Source: Bacteroidota bacterium
Lineage (GTDB): Bacteria > Bacteroidota > Bacteroidia > Bacteroidales > VadinHA17
Direction: 5' to 3'
Assembly (NCBI GenBank): GCA_025350595.1
Contig: JANXXP010000302.1
Span: forward strand, 1 to 33,595
Length of the DNA stretch: 33,595 bases
The notes under the pieces: model-generated
Seen by the model: only the letters and a program-made list of their open reading frames with translations
Database searches by the model: none
Told to the model about the DNA's origin: nothing
Position numbers and translations under genes: made by a program
Part shown: positions 17,413-26,025 of the stretch, in pieces
How the letters are laid out: each line of letters starts with the position of its first letter
Position numbering within the stretch: the stretch's first letter is position 1

Positions 17413-19119
17413 CTAGTAACCTGTATTTTGGGTAAGATTTGGGTTAGCAGCAATTTTATCTTTGTGTATCGGGAAAAGGTTGGTATATGAAGCTGTAATA
17501 ATAACATCACCAGCGTTATTATGAGGAAGAGCCCATTTATCAACTTGAGTGAATACTCCCCAACGGATCATAGCCTGACGTCTGCTTTTTTCAAATGCAA
17601 GCTCACGGCCCATTTCATTGAATAATTCACCACCACCAACAACAGGGCCAGTGAGATTAAAACTTAGTTTCCCATCAAGAGTTGCTAAAGCCGGAACACC
17701 AGCGCGTGCTCTCACGAGGTTAACTAGAGCTAAAGCAGTAGGATCTGTTGCATTACCTGTCTTACGCCATTGAGCTTCAGCTTTCATAAGAAGTACATCA
17801 GCATAACGGAATACGGCATAGTCGTTGCTAAGGTTTTCACTGCTTCCCATTGCAAATTCCCATTTTCCAACTCTTACACCACCCTGGCGCCAGCATTGTG
17901 GACCAAGTTCATTGATCTGTGGAGCAGGAACACCACCAATAAGATCACCAATACTCCCAAAATTATAAACTTTCCCATCAGGATCTTTCTGGAATGGAGC
18001 CGGAAGACGTGCAGGAAGATCATTTGCTTCATAACCATCATCCTGTAGAAGTTTCCCATTACTATCGTACTGATAACCTGCAAGGAAAGTACCGCGTTTC
18101 AAAGACGGGCTTGTTAGTGTTCCTGGCTCGCCTTTTCTGATATCAGTTGCGCTGAAGGAATTATAGAATTCCTCAAGTGAACAAAAACCATTCCAGGGCT
18201 GAGCTGTAAGATTGTAAGTTGCCTGATTCAGATAACTAAGTGTCTGCATGTGGAGATTGAATCCCTGGAAGAACACTTTATCATAAGGTATGGCAAAGAT
18301 AAATTCTTTGGAACCTGAATTGTCGGTATTAAAGTTTTTAAAGAAATTGCCTTCAAGAGAATATTTACCTGAGTTGATAACCTCATCACAGGCAGCAATA
18401 ACTTTGTCCCATTGTGGGGTTCCGGTATAAACGCCAGCGTTAAGATACAATTTTGCCAGGAGTGTTTTACCAGCCCATTTATTCATACGGGCATAAGTAG
18501 TTCCATCAACTTTATCAGATAACTTTGGAACAGCTGCCTCAAGGTCACCAACTATAAAATCATATACAGCTTTTCTGCTTGCAGTTGCAGGTGTTGCTTC
18601 TGCTTTGGCAAAATCAGTAACCAAAGGAACATTACCAAACTCATCAATTAACTGCCAGTAAAAGAAACCTCTTACAGCCTGTAATTCTGCAACATAAGCG
18701 TCACCAACTTCCTGTTTAACCTGACCGCTTGTAACAAGTGACTGGAACTGGTAAATAAGTCTGTTAGCTGTGTTTACACCATTGAACCCGAAGTTCCATG
18801 CGCCACCCATAGCGCCATCTTCTTTAGTCCACATATGTAAATGTAATCTTCTCCAGCTACCACCATCATCCCAGTCCTGACCTCTGGTTGGAGCAGTAAG
18901 CTCGTCTGTGGTCATTTCCTGTAACTGCTGTGGGGTATCTGAAGCAAAGTTACCGAACTGAGTATAAGCGGCTCCAAGAGCTGAAATAAACTCCTGTTCT
19001 GTTTTGAAGAAGTTGGCAGGAGTAACCTGACTATAAAGTGTTTCATCAAGTTTAGTACACGACTGACTAAGACCAGCCAGCATAAACAACCCTATTAATA
19101 GAAATAGTGACTTTTTCAT
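17413..19119 (-). CDS. susD: SusD/RagB-family outer-membrane glycan-binding lipoprotein
   Basis: The product is 568 aa from the ATG at 19119; an upstream ATG at 19143 would add eight charged residues (MKTKERNK) and is less typical. The signal peptide MKKSLFLLIGLFMLAGLSQSC gives lipid-modified Cys21. The mature start CTKLDETLYSQVTPANFF is typical of SusD proteins. Helical tetratricopeptide-like segments follow, including the conserved AELQAVRGFFYWQLIDEFGNVPL segment region and the C-terminal RYADVLLMKAEA and RRQAMIRWG motifs of the RagB/SusD domain. SusD proteins form the lid of the SusC barrel and bind the glycan. The gene starts about 43 nt after the susC stop and is followed by a strong hairpin, so susC and susD form the end of a transcription unit. 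Family assignment is secure; maltodextrin specificity is inferred from neighbouring enzymes. Confidence 0.95.
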   Translation of the reverse strand: MKKSLFLLIGLFMLAGLSQSCTKLDETLYSQVTPANFFKTEQEFISALGAAYTQFGNFASDTPQQLQEMTTDELTAPTRGQDWDDGGSWRRLHLHMWTKEDGAMGGAWNFGFNGVNTANRLIYQFQSLVTSGQVKQEVGDAYVAELQAVRGFFYWQLIDEFGNVPLVTDFAKAEATPATASRKAVYDFIVGDLEAAVPKLSDKVDGTTYARMNKWAGKTLLAKLYLNAGVYTGTPQWDKVIAACDEVINSGKYSLEGNFFKNFNTDNSGSKEFIFAIPYDKVFFQGFNLHMQTLSYLNQATYNLTAQPWNGFCSLEEFYNSFSATDIRKGEPGTLTSPSLKRGTFLAGYQYDSNGKLLQDDGYEANDLPARLPAPFQKDPDGKVYNFGSIGDLIGGVPAPQINELGPQCWRQGGVRVGKWEFAMGSSENLSNDYAVFRYADVLLMKAEAQWRKTGNATDPTALALVNLVRARAGVPALATLDGKLSFNLTGPVVGGGELFNEMGRELAFEKSRRQAMIRWGVFTQVDKWALPHNNAGDVIITASYTNLFPIHKDKIAANPNLTQNTGY

Positions 19120-19162
19120 TTTATTTCTTTCTTTTGTTTTCATATCTTATTCATTTTCAGGG

Positions 19163-22100
19163 TTAAAATACAATGTTTACACCAAATGTAACTGATCTGG
19201 TTCTACACCATGTTCCCCTTCTGTCGATTCCAGGAGCGAGTGGATTATTATTATCTTCACTATCACCATATCTTGGGTTTGGATCAACACCTTTGTATTT
19301 GGTGATATAGAATAAGTTGTTCCCTGCCGCATATACACGTAATTTACTGAAAGCGCCACCTTTAGGCATTTTGAAATTATAGCCTAAAGCTGCGTTATCA
19401 AGAGATACAAAATCAGCTTTCTCAACATAAAGGTCGCTGAATACACCCGAAGAGTTGTTCAGAAGAACTCCGGTTGAAGCGTTTCTCATATCCTTTGCTG
19501 TTTTTGGAAGGTTATATGAGCCCATTGCATTAGGTACTTCATAAAAACAACGGAAAGAGTTGATCAGGTCGTGTCCGAATACGCCACGGAAGAACAGGTT
19601 CAAATCCCAGTTTTTATAGGTAAAGTTGTTGCCAAATCCAACGATTAATTTTGGTAATCCGTTTCCAACAACCGTACGGTCATAAGAGTCAATTATTCCA
19701 TCAGGAACACCATCTTTTCCACTAATATCCTGCAGGATCAGGTTACCTGTTGCATCAATTTCTTTGAATTTATATGCAATAATCTGACCAATTGGTTTAC
19801 CTTCCTGAGCTCTTATCAGTGATGTATTGTTCTGCCCTGGTGATCCCATGTTCTCGAGATCGCGTACCCCGTATTTCAATTCAGCGCCATTATAGGTTCC
19901 TGAAAGAGATACCAGAGTGTTCTCAAGATTATAGGAAGGAGTAAAAGATATGTTGTATGAAAAATCTGCTTTCTGAATAGCATTGTAGTTCAATGTAAGT
20001 TCCAAACCACTACTCTTGATTTTACCAAGGTTCAGCATTGCCTGCTGATAAAGGTTTGGAGGACTTGGAACTTCGTATGAGAATAACAAGTCAGTTGTTG
20101 TTCTTGTATAGAAGTCGAAAGAACCTGACAATTTTGATTTCCATAATGAAAAATCAAATCCCGCATCAAATTCACCTTTCTTCTCCCATTTAAGATCGGT
20201 ATTGGCATTACTAACAGGTGCATAAGCAGGACCAAAGTTTCCGTTATAAAAGAAGTTGCCTGAAGGACCAAGACGCAATAGTGATAAATAACTTTCACTT
20301 GGCTGGTTTCCTGTAACACCGTAGTTCGCTCTTATTTTCAGGTTATCGAGGAAGCTTAAGTTAATAAGCTTGGACAGATCGGCACCACCACCAATAGCAG
20401 GGAACAACCCCCATTTATTAGCCGATCCAAATCTTGAAGAACCTTCATATCTTGCACTTGCAGATACAAAGAAAGTGCTGTTGATGTTCACGTTAACACG
20501 GCCGAAAAATGCAATCAGTTTATTTGAGTTCTCATAACTTCCTGCTGTACCAAGACCATTTTTAAAGTCCAGAGCAGCGCCTAAATTATTATAGGTAAAA
20601 GCATCTGTAAGATAATTACCGGCGTGAACATTAAATCCTCCGTAAGTAAAATCCTGATATGAATAACCGCCAAGGGCGCTAATACTCAATGAAGAAGTTA
20701 AATCGCCATTATATTTTACTGTTGATTCAAACAGACGACTGATAGCATTTTCTTCACTCCTGTCAGTCATTCCGTTAGTGTTCGCTCCGACCCAGAAGCT
20801 GTTCTTATCATAATAGGTGTTTCTTAAATTTACGCTATTCTGCACTGAATAAAAAGCATCAACATTTAAACCTTTAACAATTTCAAATGTGCCTCTTAAT
20901 GACAAGTTTAATAACTGGTCTTCACCATCATTTTTATTTTCCTGAAGAATCTGAACCGGGTTATAATAATCGAATAAAGACTGGTTGAAATATCCGTCAT
21001 ATTTAACAAATAATGGATCAGAAGCGTCGGTCATAACCGGAGCCGTTGGATTGAAAATTGTAGCAAACCTGAATGCATCACTGAATCCATAGCTTGCTTT
21101 TTTGTCGGTAGCTCCAAGATTCAGATCTAAAGTAAATCTGTCATTTATTGCTTTCTGTGTGACGTTAATTCTACCGTTAATCTGATTATAACCTGATGTA
21201 CGCATAACGCCTTCAGCATCACGATAGTTTAAGGAAGCCCTGTAAGTAGTTTTATCAGTACCTCCAGACATGGAAAGATTATGAACCTGTGAAAGGGCAG
21301 TCTGGGTTGTTTCTTTGAACCAGTCTGTGCTGAAACCAAAGTCAGTACCTAAATTGGTTTCGGTTTTCATTGCTCTCCACTCGGCTGCGGTCATAACATC
21401 GGTATGCTTGGCAATCATTTCTACAGTAGCATATACGTTGTAGTCAATAACTGAAGTTCCTTTTTTACCTTGTTTTGTTGCAACAAGGATAACACCGCTC
21501 GAACCTCTTGTTCCATAAATAGCAGCTGCAGAACCGTCTTTCAATACGTTAATAGATTCGATATCGTTAGGATCAACGTTATTAAGAGATCCCCCAATAA
21601 CACCATCAATTACAACCAAAGGTCCGGTGTTCGCACCAATTGTGCTCAAGCCTCTAAGACGAATATCATAGGAACCGTTCGGGTCACCACCAGCTTTGCT
21701 GATAGAAAGACCTGAGACTTTACCCTGAATTAATTGTACAGGACTGTTTACGTTACCTTTGTTGAATTCATCAGATTTTACACTGGTGATTGAACTTGTG
21801 ACCTCTCTCTTCTTCTGTGTGCCGTATCCGACAACCACAACTTCAGAAATTGCACTCATTGCTGAAACCATAACTACATCGACAGTAGTCTGAGATCCAA
21901 CAGTTACAGTTTGAGAAGTAAAACCAATTGAAGTAAATACAAGAACAGCTTCATTTCCAGGAACTGCAATGCTGTAGCTTCCGTTAGCATCAGTCATGGT
22001 TCCCTGAAGTGTACCCTGAATTACGATGTTTACTCCTGCAAGCGGACCCTCCGAAGCAGAAGAAACTTTACCTTTAATTGTCTTACCCTGAGCACTGGCG

Positions 22101-22180
22101 ATGCTTACCGCAAAGCCTAAAAGCAGAAGAGACATTAAGCATCTCCTCCATAAAAACACAGAATTTCGCAAAGTTGCCAT
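19163..22180 (-). CDS. susC: SusC/RagA-type TonB-dependent outer-membrane transporter
   Basis: This is a complete 1005-aa SusC-family protein. A signal peptide ends near residue 30 (SIASA). A CarboxypepD_reg-like domain occupies about residues 34-107 (IKGKVSSASEGPLAGVNIVI, then TDANGSYSI and LVFTSIGF). It is followed by the TonB box-like EVVVVGYGTQKKREV (113-127), the plug (about 130-240, with DPNDIESINVLKDGSAAAIYG) and a 22-strand barrel ending in SVTFGVNIVF. It drives uptake of oligosaccharides across the outer membrane using TonB energy, with the SusD encoded just downstream as lid. A 321-bp AT-rich region upstream carries an operator-like palindrome, helically spaced T-rich repeats and a TAAATTTG element. 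The two GH13 enzymes, GH65 phosphorylase and beta-phosphoglucomutase upstream suggest an alpha-glucan substrate. Confidence 0.95.
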   Translation of the reverse strand: MATLRNSVFLWRRCLMSLLLLGFAVSIASAQGKTIKGKVSSASEGPLAGVNIVIQGTLQGTMTDANGSYSIAVPGNEAVLVFTSIGFTSQTVTVGSQTTVDVVMVSAMSAISEVVVVGYGTQKKREVTSSITSVKSDEFNKGNVNSPVQLIQGKVSGLSISKAGGDPNGSYDIRLRGLSTIGANTGPLVVIDGVIGGSLNNVDPNDIESINVLKDGSAAAIYGTRGSSGVILVATKQGKKGTSVIDYNVYATVEMIAKHTDVMTAAEWRAMKTETNLGTDFGFSTDWFKETTQTALSQVHNLSMSGGTDKTTYRASLNYRDAEGVMRTSGYNQINGRINVTQKAINDRFTLDLNLGATDKKASYGFSDAFRFATIFNPTAPVMTDASDPLFVKYDGYFNQSLFDYYNPVQILQENKNDGEDQLLNLSLRGTFEIVKGLNVDAFYSVQNSVNLRNTYYDKNSFWVGANTNGMTDRSEENAISRLFESTVKYNGDLTSSLSISALGGYSYQDFTYGGFNVHAGNYLTDAFTYNNLGAALDFKNGLGTAGSYENSNKLIAFFGRVNVNINSTFFVSASARYEGSSRFGSANKWGLFPAIGGGADLSKLINLSFLDNLKIRANYGVTGNQPSESYLSLLRLGPSGNFFYNGNFGPAYAPVSNANTDLKWEKKGEFDAGFDFSLWKSKLSGSFDFYTRTTTDLLFSYEVPSPPNLYQQAMLNLGKIKSSGLELTLNYNAIQKADFSYNISFTPSYNLENTLVSLSGTYNGAELKYGVRDLENMGSPGQNNTSLIRAQEGKPIGQIIAYKFKEIDATGNLILQDISGKDGVPDGIIDSYDRTVVGNGLPKLIVGFGNNFTYKNWDLNLFFRGVFGHDLINSFRCFYEVPNAMGSYNLPKTAKDMRNASTGVLLNNSSGVFSDLYVEKADFVSLDNAALGYNFKMPKGGAFSKLRVYAAGNNLFYITKYKGVDPNPRYGDSEDNNNPLAPGIDRRGTWCRTRSVTFGVNIVF

Positions 22181-22360
22181 AGTTAAATTCTTTTAGGTTT
22201 AGTTAATTTTAAGAATAGTAATATATTAAATAGTTGTAATGTGTTAAAATTTAATGTATTAAACTTTAAAGAGTTCTTTTGAATAAGTATTTTTAAAATT
22301 GTTACAAGGTTTTATTAGGCAAATCAAATTTAAACTTATTTTTTTAAGTTCCTAATGTAG

Positions 22361-22393
22361 TTTTAACAGAATTTTAACGAAATTTTAATATGG
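22361..22393. repeat. three 11-bp T-rich tandem repeats upstream of susC
   Basis: Three consecutive 11-mers begin with the same block: TTTTAACAGAA (22361-22371), TTTTAACGAAA (22372-22382) and TTTTAATATGG (22383-22393). The 11-bp period is close to one helical turn, so the A/T tracts would lie on one face of the DNA. They sit between the operator-like palindrome and the putative -7 element, just upstream of where the -33 region would be. This arrangement could bend the DNA or act as an upstream-element-like site; the function is inference. Confidence 0.45.
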
Positions 22394-22430
22394 CAGTTGA
22401 AATTCTAAACCACCATGAATTGCCCACTTC

Positions 22431-22450
22431 TATTTCAAACGTTTGCTGAA
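22431..22450 (-). promoter_or_regulatory. LacI-type operator-like palindrome upstream of susC
   Basis: The - strand reads TTCAGCAAACGTTTGAAATA, with the perfect 10-bp palindrome CAAACGTTTG at 22436-22445. A copy differing at only 2 of 20 positions lies at 30896-30915, upstream of the MFS transporter gene, in the same orientation relative to its gene. A-tract/CG/T-tract palindromes of this kind are typical of LacI-family operators. Its centre is about 260 bp before the susC start and about 108 bp upstream of the putative -7 element, a position that fits activation better than simple repression. No regulator gene is in the window. Confidence 0.55.
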
Positions 22451-22501
22451 TGTATCTGACAAAAACACAGAAGATTAAAAAAAAATATTTTTTCTGTTTT
22501 C

Positions 22502-24412
22502 TTAATATTTTTTAAGGACAATTGAAGATATAGGAGGAATTTCCAGGTTTATTCCTGAATCAGTAGTTTTAAAAAAAATCTGGTTTCCAGGAAAGATCTG
22601 TTTATAAATTCCACAATGTTTTACTTTTATAACAACACTTTGTTCTTTATCAGATCTGTTAAAAGCCATAACCATCTCATCTTTACCTTTTGTCCGGCTG
22701 TAAGCCAATACCATATTTTGATCGTCAGCTAAAATAAATGTCAGATCGCCATAAATCAACACAGGATTATTTTTTCGCATTTTACAGAGTGCTTTATAAA
22801 AATTCAATAAAGATGTATCACATCTGACTTCATCCACAGGTCTTGTCTTTAATGGGTTATAGTCCGCCTTTTCATTTTCAAAAACAATATCATCCCACAC
22901 AATAGGTTTCCGGCAATCCGGATCATCAGCACCCCACATCCCTAACTCATCTCCGTTCCAGATATGAGGAGCACCAATATATGTAAACTGATGTACCAGA
23001 AGGAGCTTTTGCTCTTTTCTTGTTAGTTCATCTGGTTTATTAATCTTATAATCCGGATTTTCAGAAGGTTTGGCGTGGTATTTATCCATTGTTTTATTAA
23101 AAAAAGATGTTGAAAGTCGTGGAGAATCATGAGTAGCAGCAACATTCATCATTTCAAGGAGATTGTCAAAACCAATATCCTTATTGATCCTCCCGATCTC
23201 ACTCACAAATCCAGAAGGTGAAAGAACTGGTTCTGCCTGGCCAAAGAACCCTCTTGCAACCCTGAACCAACGATAATTCATTATTGCATCGAACTGATCG
23301 CCTTCGAGATAAACTTCCGGATCAAAGAGTTTATCAGGCCATTCAAGCCACCAGATTTCACCGATCAGGTAAGCTTCAGGATTAATTTCCCTGACACGCT
23401 TACGGTAGTCTCGCCAGAATCCCATTGGTATTTCACCCGCCACATCAAGACGGAATCCATCAACACCGTCAGAAGGATTGCCGTCATTATCCGGATCAAG
23501 CCATCTTTCCGTTACCTTATATATATACTCCCTTAAAGATTCTGAATGAAGATTCCCTTCAAAGGGCATCACTTTATCGTCCGGAGGAATGATATCTTTT
23601 TTAAATACCGGCATCCATGGATTATTGCCACCCCATCCCTCATATTTAAATTCATCAGCAGGTGTTGAGGGATCGTCGTACGAAATAATATTGTACCAAT
23701 CTGCAAATTCAGATTTACTTCCATTTTTACGGATATCATTAAGAGCCCAAAAATCTTTCCCGGTATGATTCCAGGAATAATCCATTATTACCCTGATACC
23801 TCTCTTGTGACATTCATTAATTACTTTGAGAAACAGCTTGTCAGCAGAAGTCCATTTCCATGTAGAAGAATTAACTGGCGTTTCAGAATTAATCAGAGCA
23901 ATATCTCCCTTAGGATCGGGACCAAAATTACGATCGACATGTGTATAATTGCGGGCATCATATTTATGAAGTGATGGAGATTCATTCAGGGGATTAAAAT
24001 AAATCGCATTTATTCCGAGATCCTGCAGATAATCCAATTTGTCGAGGACTCCCTGAAGATCGCCCCCATATCGCCGGGCCTGAATTTTAGAATTAAATCC
24101 ATCAGCTTTTATACTGTCGAGCCATGGCTCATGTGCATACCAGTCGTGGCCCCATGGTGTTATCGTCCAGCTTTTTGGAATATAGGTGGGAAAGCCTCCA
24201 GCCATATCAGCGGGGGTCGGATCATTTGAGGGATCTCCATTGCGGAAGCGTTCAACAAAGATCTGGTACCATATGGCAGATTTCGCCCATTCAGGAACTG
24301 AGGAAATGGATTTGTCTTCTGTTACTTTTACAGAATGTCTCTGTTGTGAACAACTCAAAAGGGGTAAACAAAAGACACTCAGAAGTAACAGATTGGATTT
24401 AAATGAATACAT
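22502..24412 (-). CDS. GH13 alpha-glucan-degrading lipoprotein (alpha-amylase/neopullulanase-like)
   Basis: This 636-aa protein has a lipoprotein signal ending LPLLSC (Cys21). The four GH13 regions are all present: DYSWNH (211-216), GFRLDVA (319-325, nucleophile Asp323), GEIW (351-354, acid/base Glu352) and THDSPR (427-432, Asp429). The N-terminal AIWYQIFVERFRNGDPSND segment and the RRYGGDLQGVLDKLDYLQDLG region match the neopullulanase/cyclomaltodextrinase-like and related amylase groups. The C-terminus has a beta domain ending in LEIPPISSIVLKKY. The enzyme should hydrolyse alpha-1,4 (possibly alpha-1,6) bonds in starch, pullulan or maltodextrin, at the outer membrane or in the periplasm. It starts 6 nt after the other GH13 gene. 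The exact subfamily and product specificity cannot be settled by eye. Confidence 0.9.
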   Translation of the reverse strand: MYSFKSNLLLLSVFCLPLLSCSQQRHSVKVTEDKSISSVPEWAKSAIWYQIFVERFRNGDPSNDPTPADMAGGFPTYIPKSWTITPWGHDWYAHEPWLDSIKADGFNSKIQARRYGGDLQGVLDKLDYLQDLGINAIYFNPLNESPSLHKYDARNYTHVDRNFGPDPKGDIALINSETPVNSSTWKWTSADKLFLKVINECHKRGIRVIMDYSWNHTGKDFWALNDIRKNGSKSEFADWYNIISYDDPSTPADEFKYEGWGGNNPWMPVFKKDIIPPDDKVMPFEGNLHSESLREYIYKVTERWLDPDNDGNPSDGVDGFRLDVAGEIPMGFWRDYRKRVREINPEAYLIGEIWWLEWPDKLFDPEVYLEGDQFDAIMNYRWFRVARGFFGQAEPVLSPSGFVSEIGRINKDIGFDNLLEMMNVAATHDSPRLSTSFFNKTMDKYHAKPSENPDYKINKPDELTRKEQKLLLVHQFTYIGAPHIWNGDELGMWGADDPDCRKPIVWDDIVFENEKADYNPLKTRPVDEVRCDTSLLNFYKALCKMRKNNPVLIYGDLTFILADDQNMVLAYSRTKGKDEMVMAFNRSDKEQSVVIKVKHCGIYKQIFPGNQIFFKTTDSGINLEIPPISSIVLKKY

Positions 24413-24418
24413 AACGAA

Positions 24419-25810
24419 TTAAAAATGAAATCCATTTCCCGCAAAGATCTTATATCCCCACGGTTCAATTCTTAGTGAATCAGCAAACGGAAGGGTAGTT
24501 TTGGTTCCGGAGAAATATTCTGTAAAATCGCCATTAAGCATTTCCATAGAAGGTTTTACGGCAACACTTTTTTTGCTGAGATTAAGGAAAACGACAACTA
24601 TATTTTCATCTTTCTCACGGGAATAAGCAAAGACCCTATTATCCTTATTGGTTTTTATCTTCATCATTTTTCCGCCAAAATCACCATTCCACAAAGCTTT
24701 GTTCTGTTTTTTCAATGATATAAGGCTTCTATAGAATCCGGTCATGCTGCATGAGTCCCATTTTATGGTATCCCTGACAAAGAATTTTAACTTCTTGTCA
24801 AGACAAACTTCCTGACCGCTATATATAAGAGGTACACCCTGGGCTGTAAATATTAAGCACGCGTAAGCTTTTTGAGCATCACCCATCAGTGAATCTATAG
24901 TTCCGGCCCATGAATTTTCATCGTGGTTCGTGAGGAACTGAAGACGATACACATTATTCGGATAAACTGACCATTCAGTATTATAATACTTTACAAGGGC
25001 CTTAACACTATCCTTACCCTGGGCTATACTATTCATCAGATGATGCATCTCCCATGCATAATTCATGTCAAACCCTTTTTCAAGAAACTTAGGATCTTCT
25101 ATTTCTGCAAGCAGAAGGACCGGTTTTATTGCTGACAATGTTGTTCTTGCTCTGTCCCAAAACGCAACAGGGGTATTGTGTGGATGATCTACGCGGAATC
25201 CGTCAACTCCCATTTTAACCCAGAATGACATAGCGTCGATCATATAATCCTGAAGCTCTTTCTTCGACCAGTCAAGCTGAATGACATCGGTCCAGTCGGT
25301 TCCAATAGGTGGAGTGAATTTACCTGTTTTATCTTTGACATACCATTCCGGATGTTCAACAGTAAGTTTATTATCCCATGAAGTATGATTAGGCACCCAG
25401 TCTAACATCACTTTCATTCCCAGTTCATGCGCTTTATTTAAAACATCCATAAAATCATCCATTGTTCCGTATGCCGGATTAACAGCCATGAAATCGCGAA
25501 CTGAATAATAGCTGCCTAATTCTCCTTTTTTATTCAAAGAACCTACAGGGAAAGTTGGCATGAACCAGAGGACATCAACTCCCAATGATTTCAGTCGTGG
25601 AAGATGTTCAGCAAAAGCTTTAAATGTACCTTCAGGAGTATACTGCCTTACATTTACCTCATATAGTACTGAATTTTTCGACCACTCAGGGTGGACCACA
25701 TCAGAAACAAAAGGTTTGGTTTCTTTTTTACTTGCAACAGCAGTACAAGCTGCCATAGTTATTAAAATTGCCAGAATGAACAGTGTCAGACTTAAGGGTA
25801 GTTTTTCCAT
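24419..25810 (-). CDS. compact GH13 alpha-amylase-family lipoprotein
   Basis: This 463-aa protein has a lipoprotein signal ending ITMAAC (Cys22). The GH13 regions are complete: DWVPNH (137-142), GFRVDH (204-209, nucleophile Asp208), AEIED (235-239, acid/base Glu236) and NHDENS (295-300, Asp297). The barrel begins with NSVLYEVNVRQYTPEGTFKA, and a short C-terminal beta domain ends at EPWGYKIFAG. It is smaller than the neighbouring GH13 enzyme and lacks an N-terminal domain, so the two are not recent duplicates and probably differ in substrate length or linkage. It is the first of the GH13 pair, 6 nt upstream of the other, after a repeat-bearing gap that separates it from the GH65 gene. The role is alpha-glucan hydrolysis outside the inner membrane; exact specificity is unknown. 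Confidence 0.9.
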   Translation of the reverse strand: MEKLPLSLTLFILAILITMAACTAVASKKETKPFVSDVVHPEWSKNSVLYEVNVRQYTPEGTFKAFAEHLPRLKSLGVDVLWFMPTFPVGSLNKKGELGSYYSVRDFMAVNPAYGTMDDFMDVLNKAHELGMKVMLDWVPNHTSWDNKLTVEHPEWYVKDKTGKFTPPIGTDWTDVIQLDWSKKELQDYMIDAMSFWVKMGVDGFRVDHPHNTPVAFWDRARTTLSAIKPVLLLAEIEDPKFLEKGFDMNYAWEMHHLMNSIAQGKDSVKALVKYYNTEWSVYPNNVYRLQFLTNHDENSWAGTIDSLMGDAQKAYACLIFTAQGVPLIYSGQEVCLDKKLKFFVRDTIKWDSCSMTGFYRSLISLKKQNKALWNGDFGGKMMKIKTNKDNRVFAYSREKDENIVVVFLNLSKKSVAVKPSMEMLNGDFTEYFSGTKTTLPFADSLRIEPWGYKIFAGNGFHF

Positions 25811-25879
25811 TAGATTGTTCTGAGTTAGTTATTTTATAGAAGTGTAATGTGTCGTAATTATCCCCATCGATTTTCTTCA

Positions 25880-25983
25880 TTTGCCCCTAACCCTAAAAGG
25901 TGCGAAGAACCGAGCACGCAGTGCGAGCTCGGCGCAGCCAAAATCAATTACTCCCTTTAGGGCCTGGGCAAATAATTGATTTT
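25880..25983. repeat. intergenic repeat element with nested and mutually exclusive hairpins
   Basis: An imperfect long inverted repeat pairs 25880-25900 (TTTGCCCCTAACCCTAAAAG...) with 25953-25972 (CCCTTTAGGGCCTGGGCAAA). Inside it is a GC-rich hairpin, CCGAG (25910-25914) with CTCGG (25928-25932), around a GCAC-GCA-GTGC core. A second, perfect 11-bp pairing joins AAAATCAATTA (25940-25950) with TAATTGATTTT (25973-25983); its loop contains the right arm of the first repeat, so the two folds compete. The base composition contrasts with the surroundings. It looks like a small dispersed non-coding element lying between the GH65 and GH13 genes. I see no ORF that accounts for it. Confidence 0.6.
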
Positions 25984-26025
25984 CAAGCACTGAAATTTCA
26001 GTATCCATATTTTCAGATAGTTATA

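Larger units (their letters stand above)
22181..22501 (-). promoter_or_regulatory. susC upstream regulatory region (321 bp without a gene)
   Basis: This very AT-rich gap separates the stop of the first GH13 lipoprotein gene from the susC start. Reading toward susC it holds the operator-like palindrome (22431-22450), three 11-bp T-rich tandem repeats (22361-22393) and a TAAATTTG sequence (22325-22332) that fits the Bacteroidota -7 element TAnnTTTG. No TTG is found 19-21 nt upstream of it, which suggests a weak core promoter that may need activation. If this -7 is right, the leader is roughly 140 nt long and AT-rich. I see no riboswitch fold. Confidence 0.5.
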
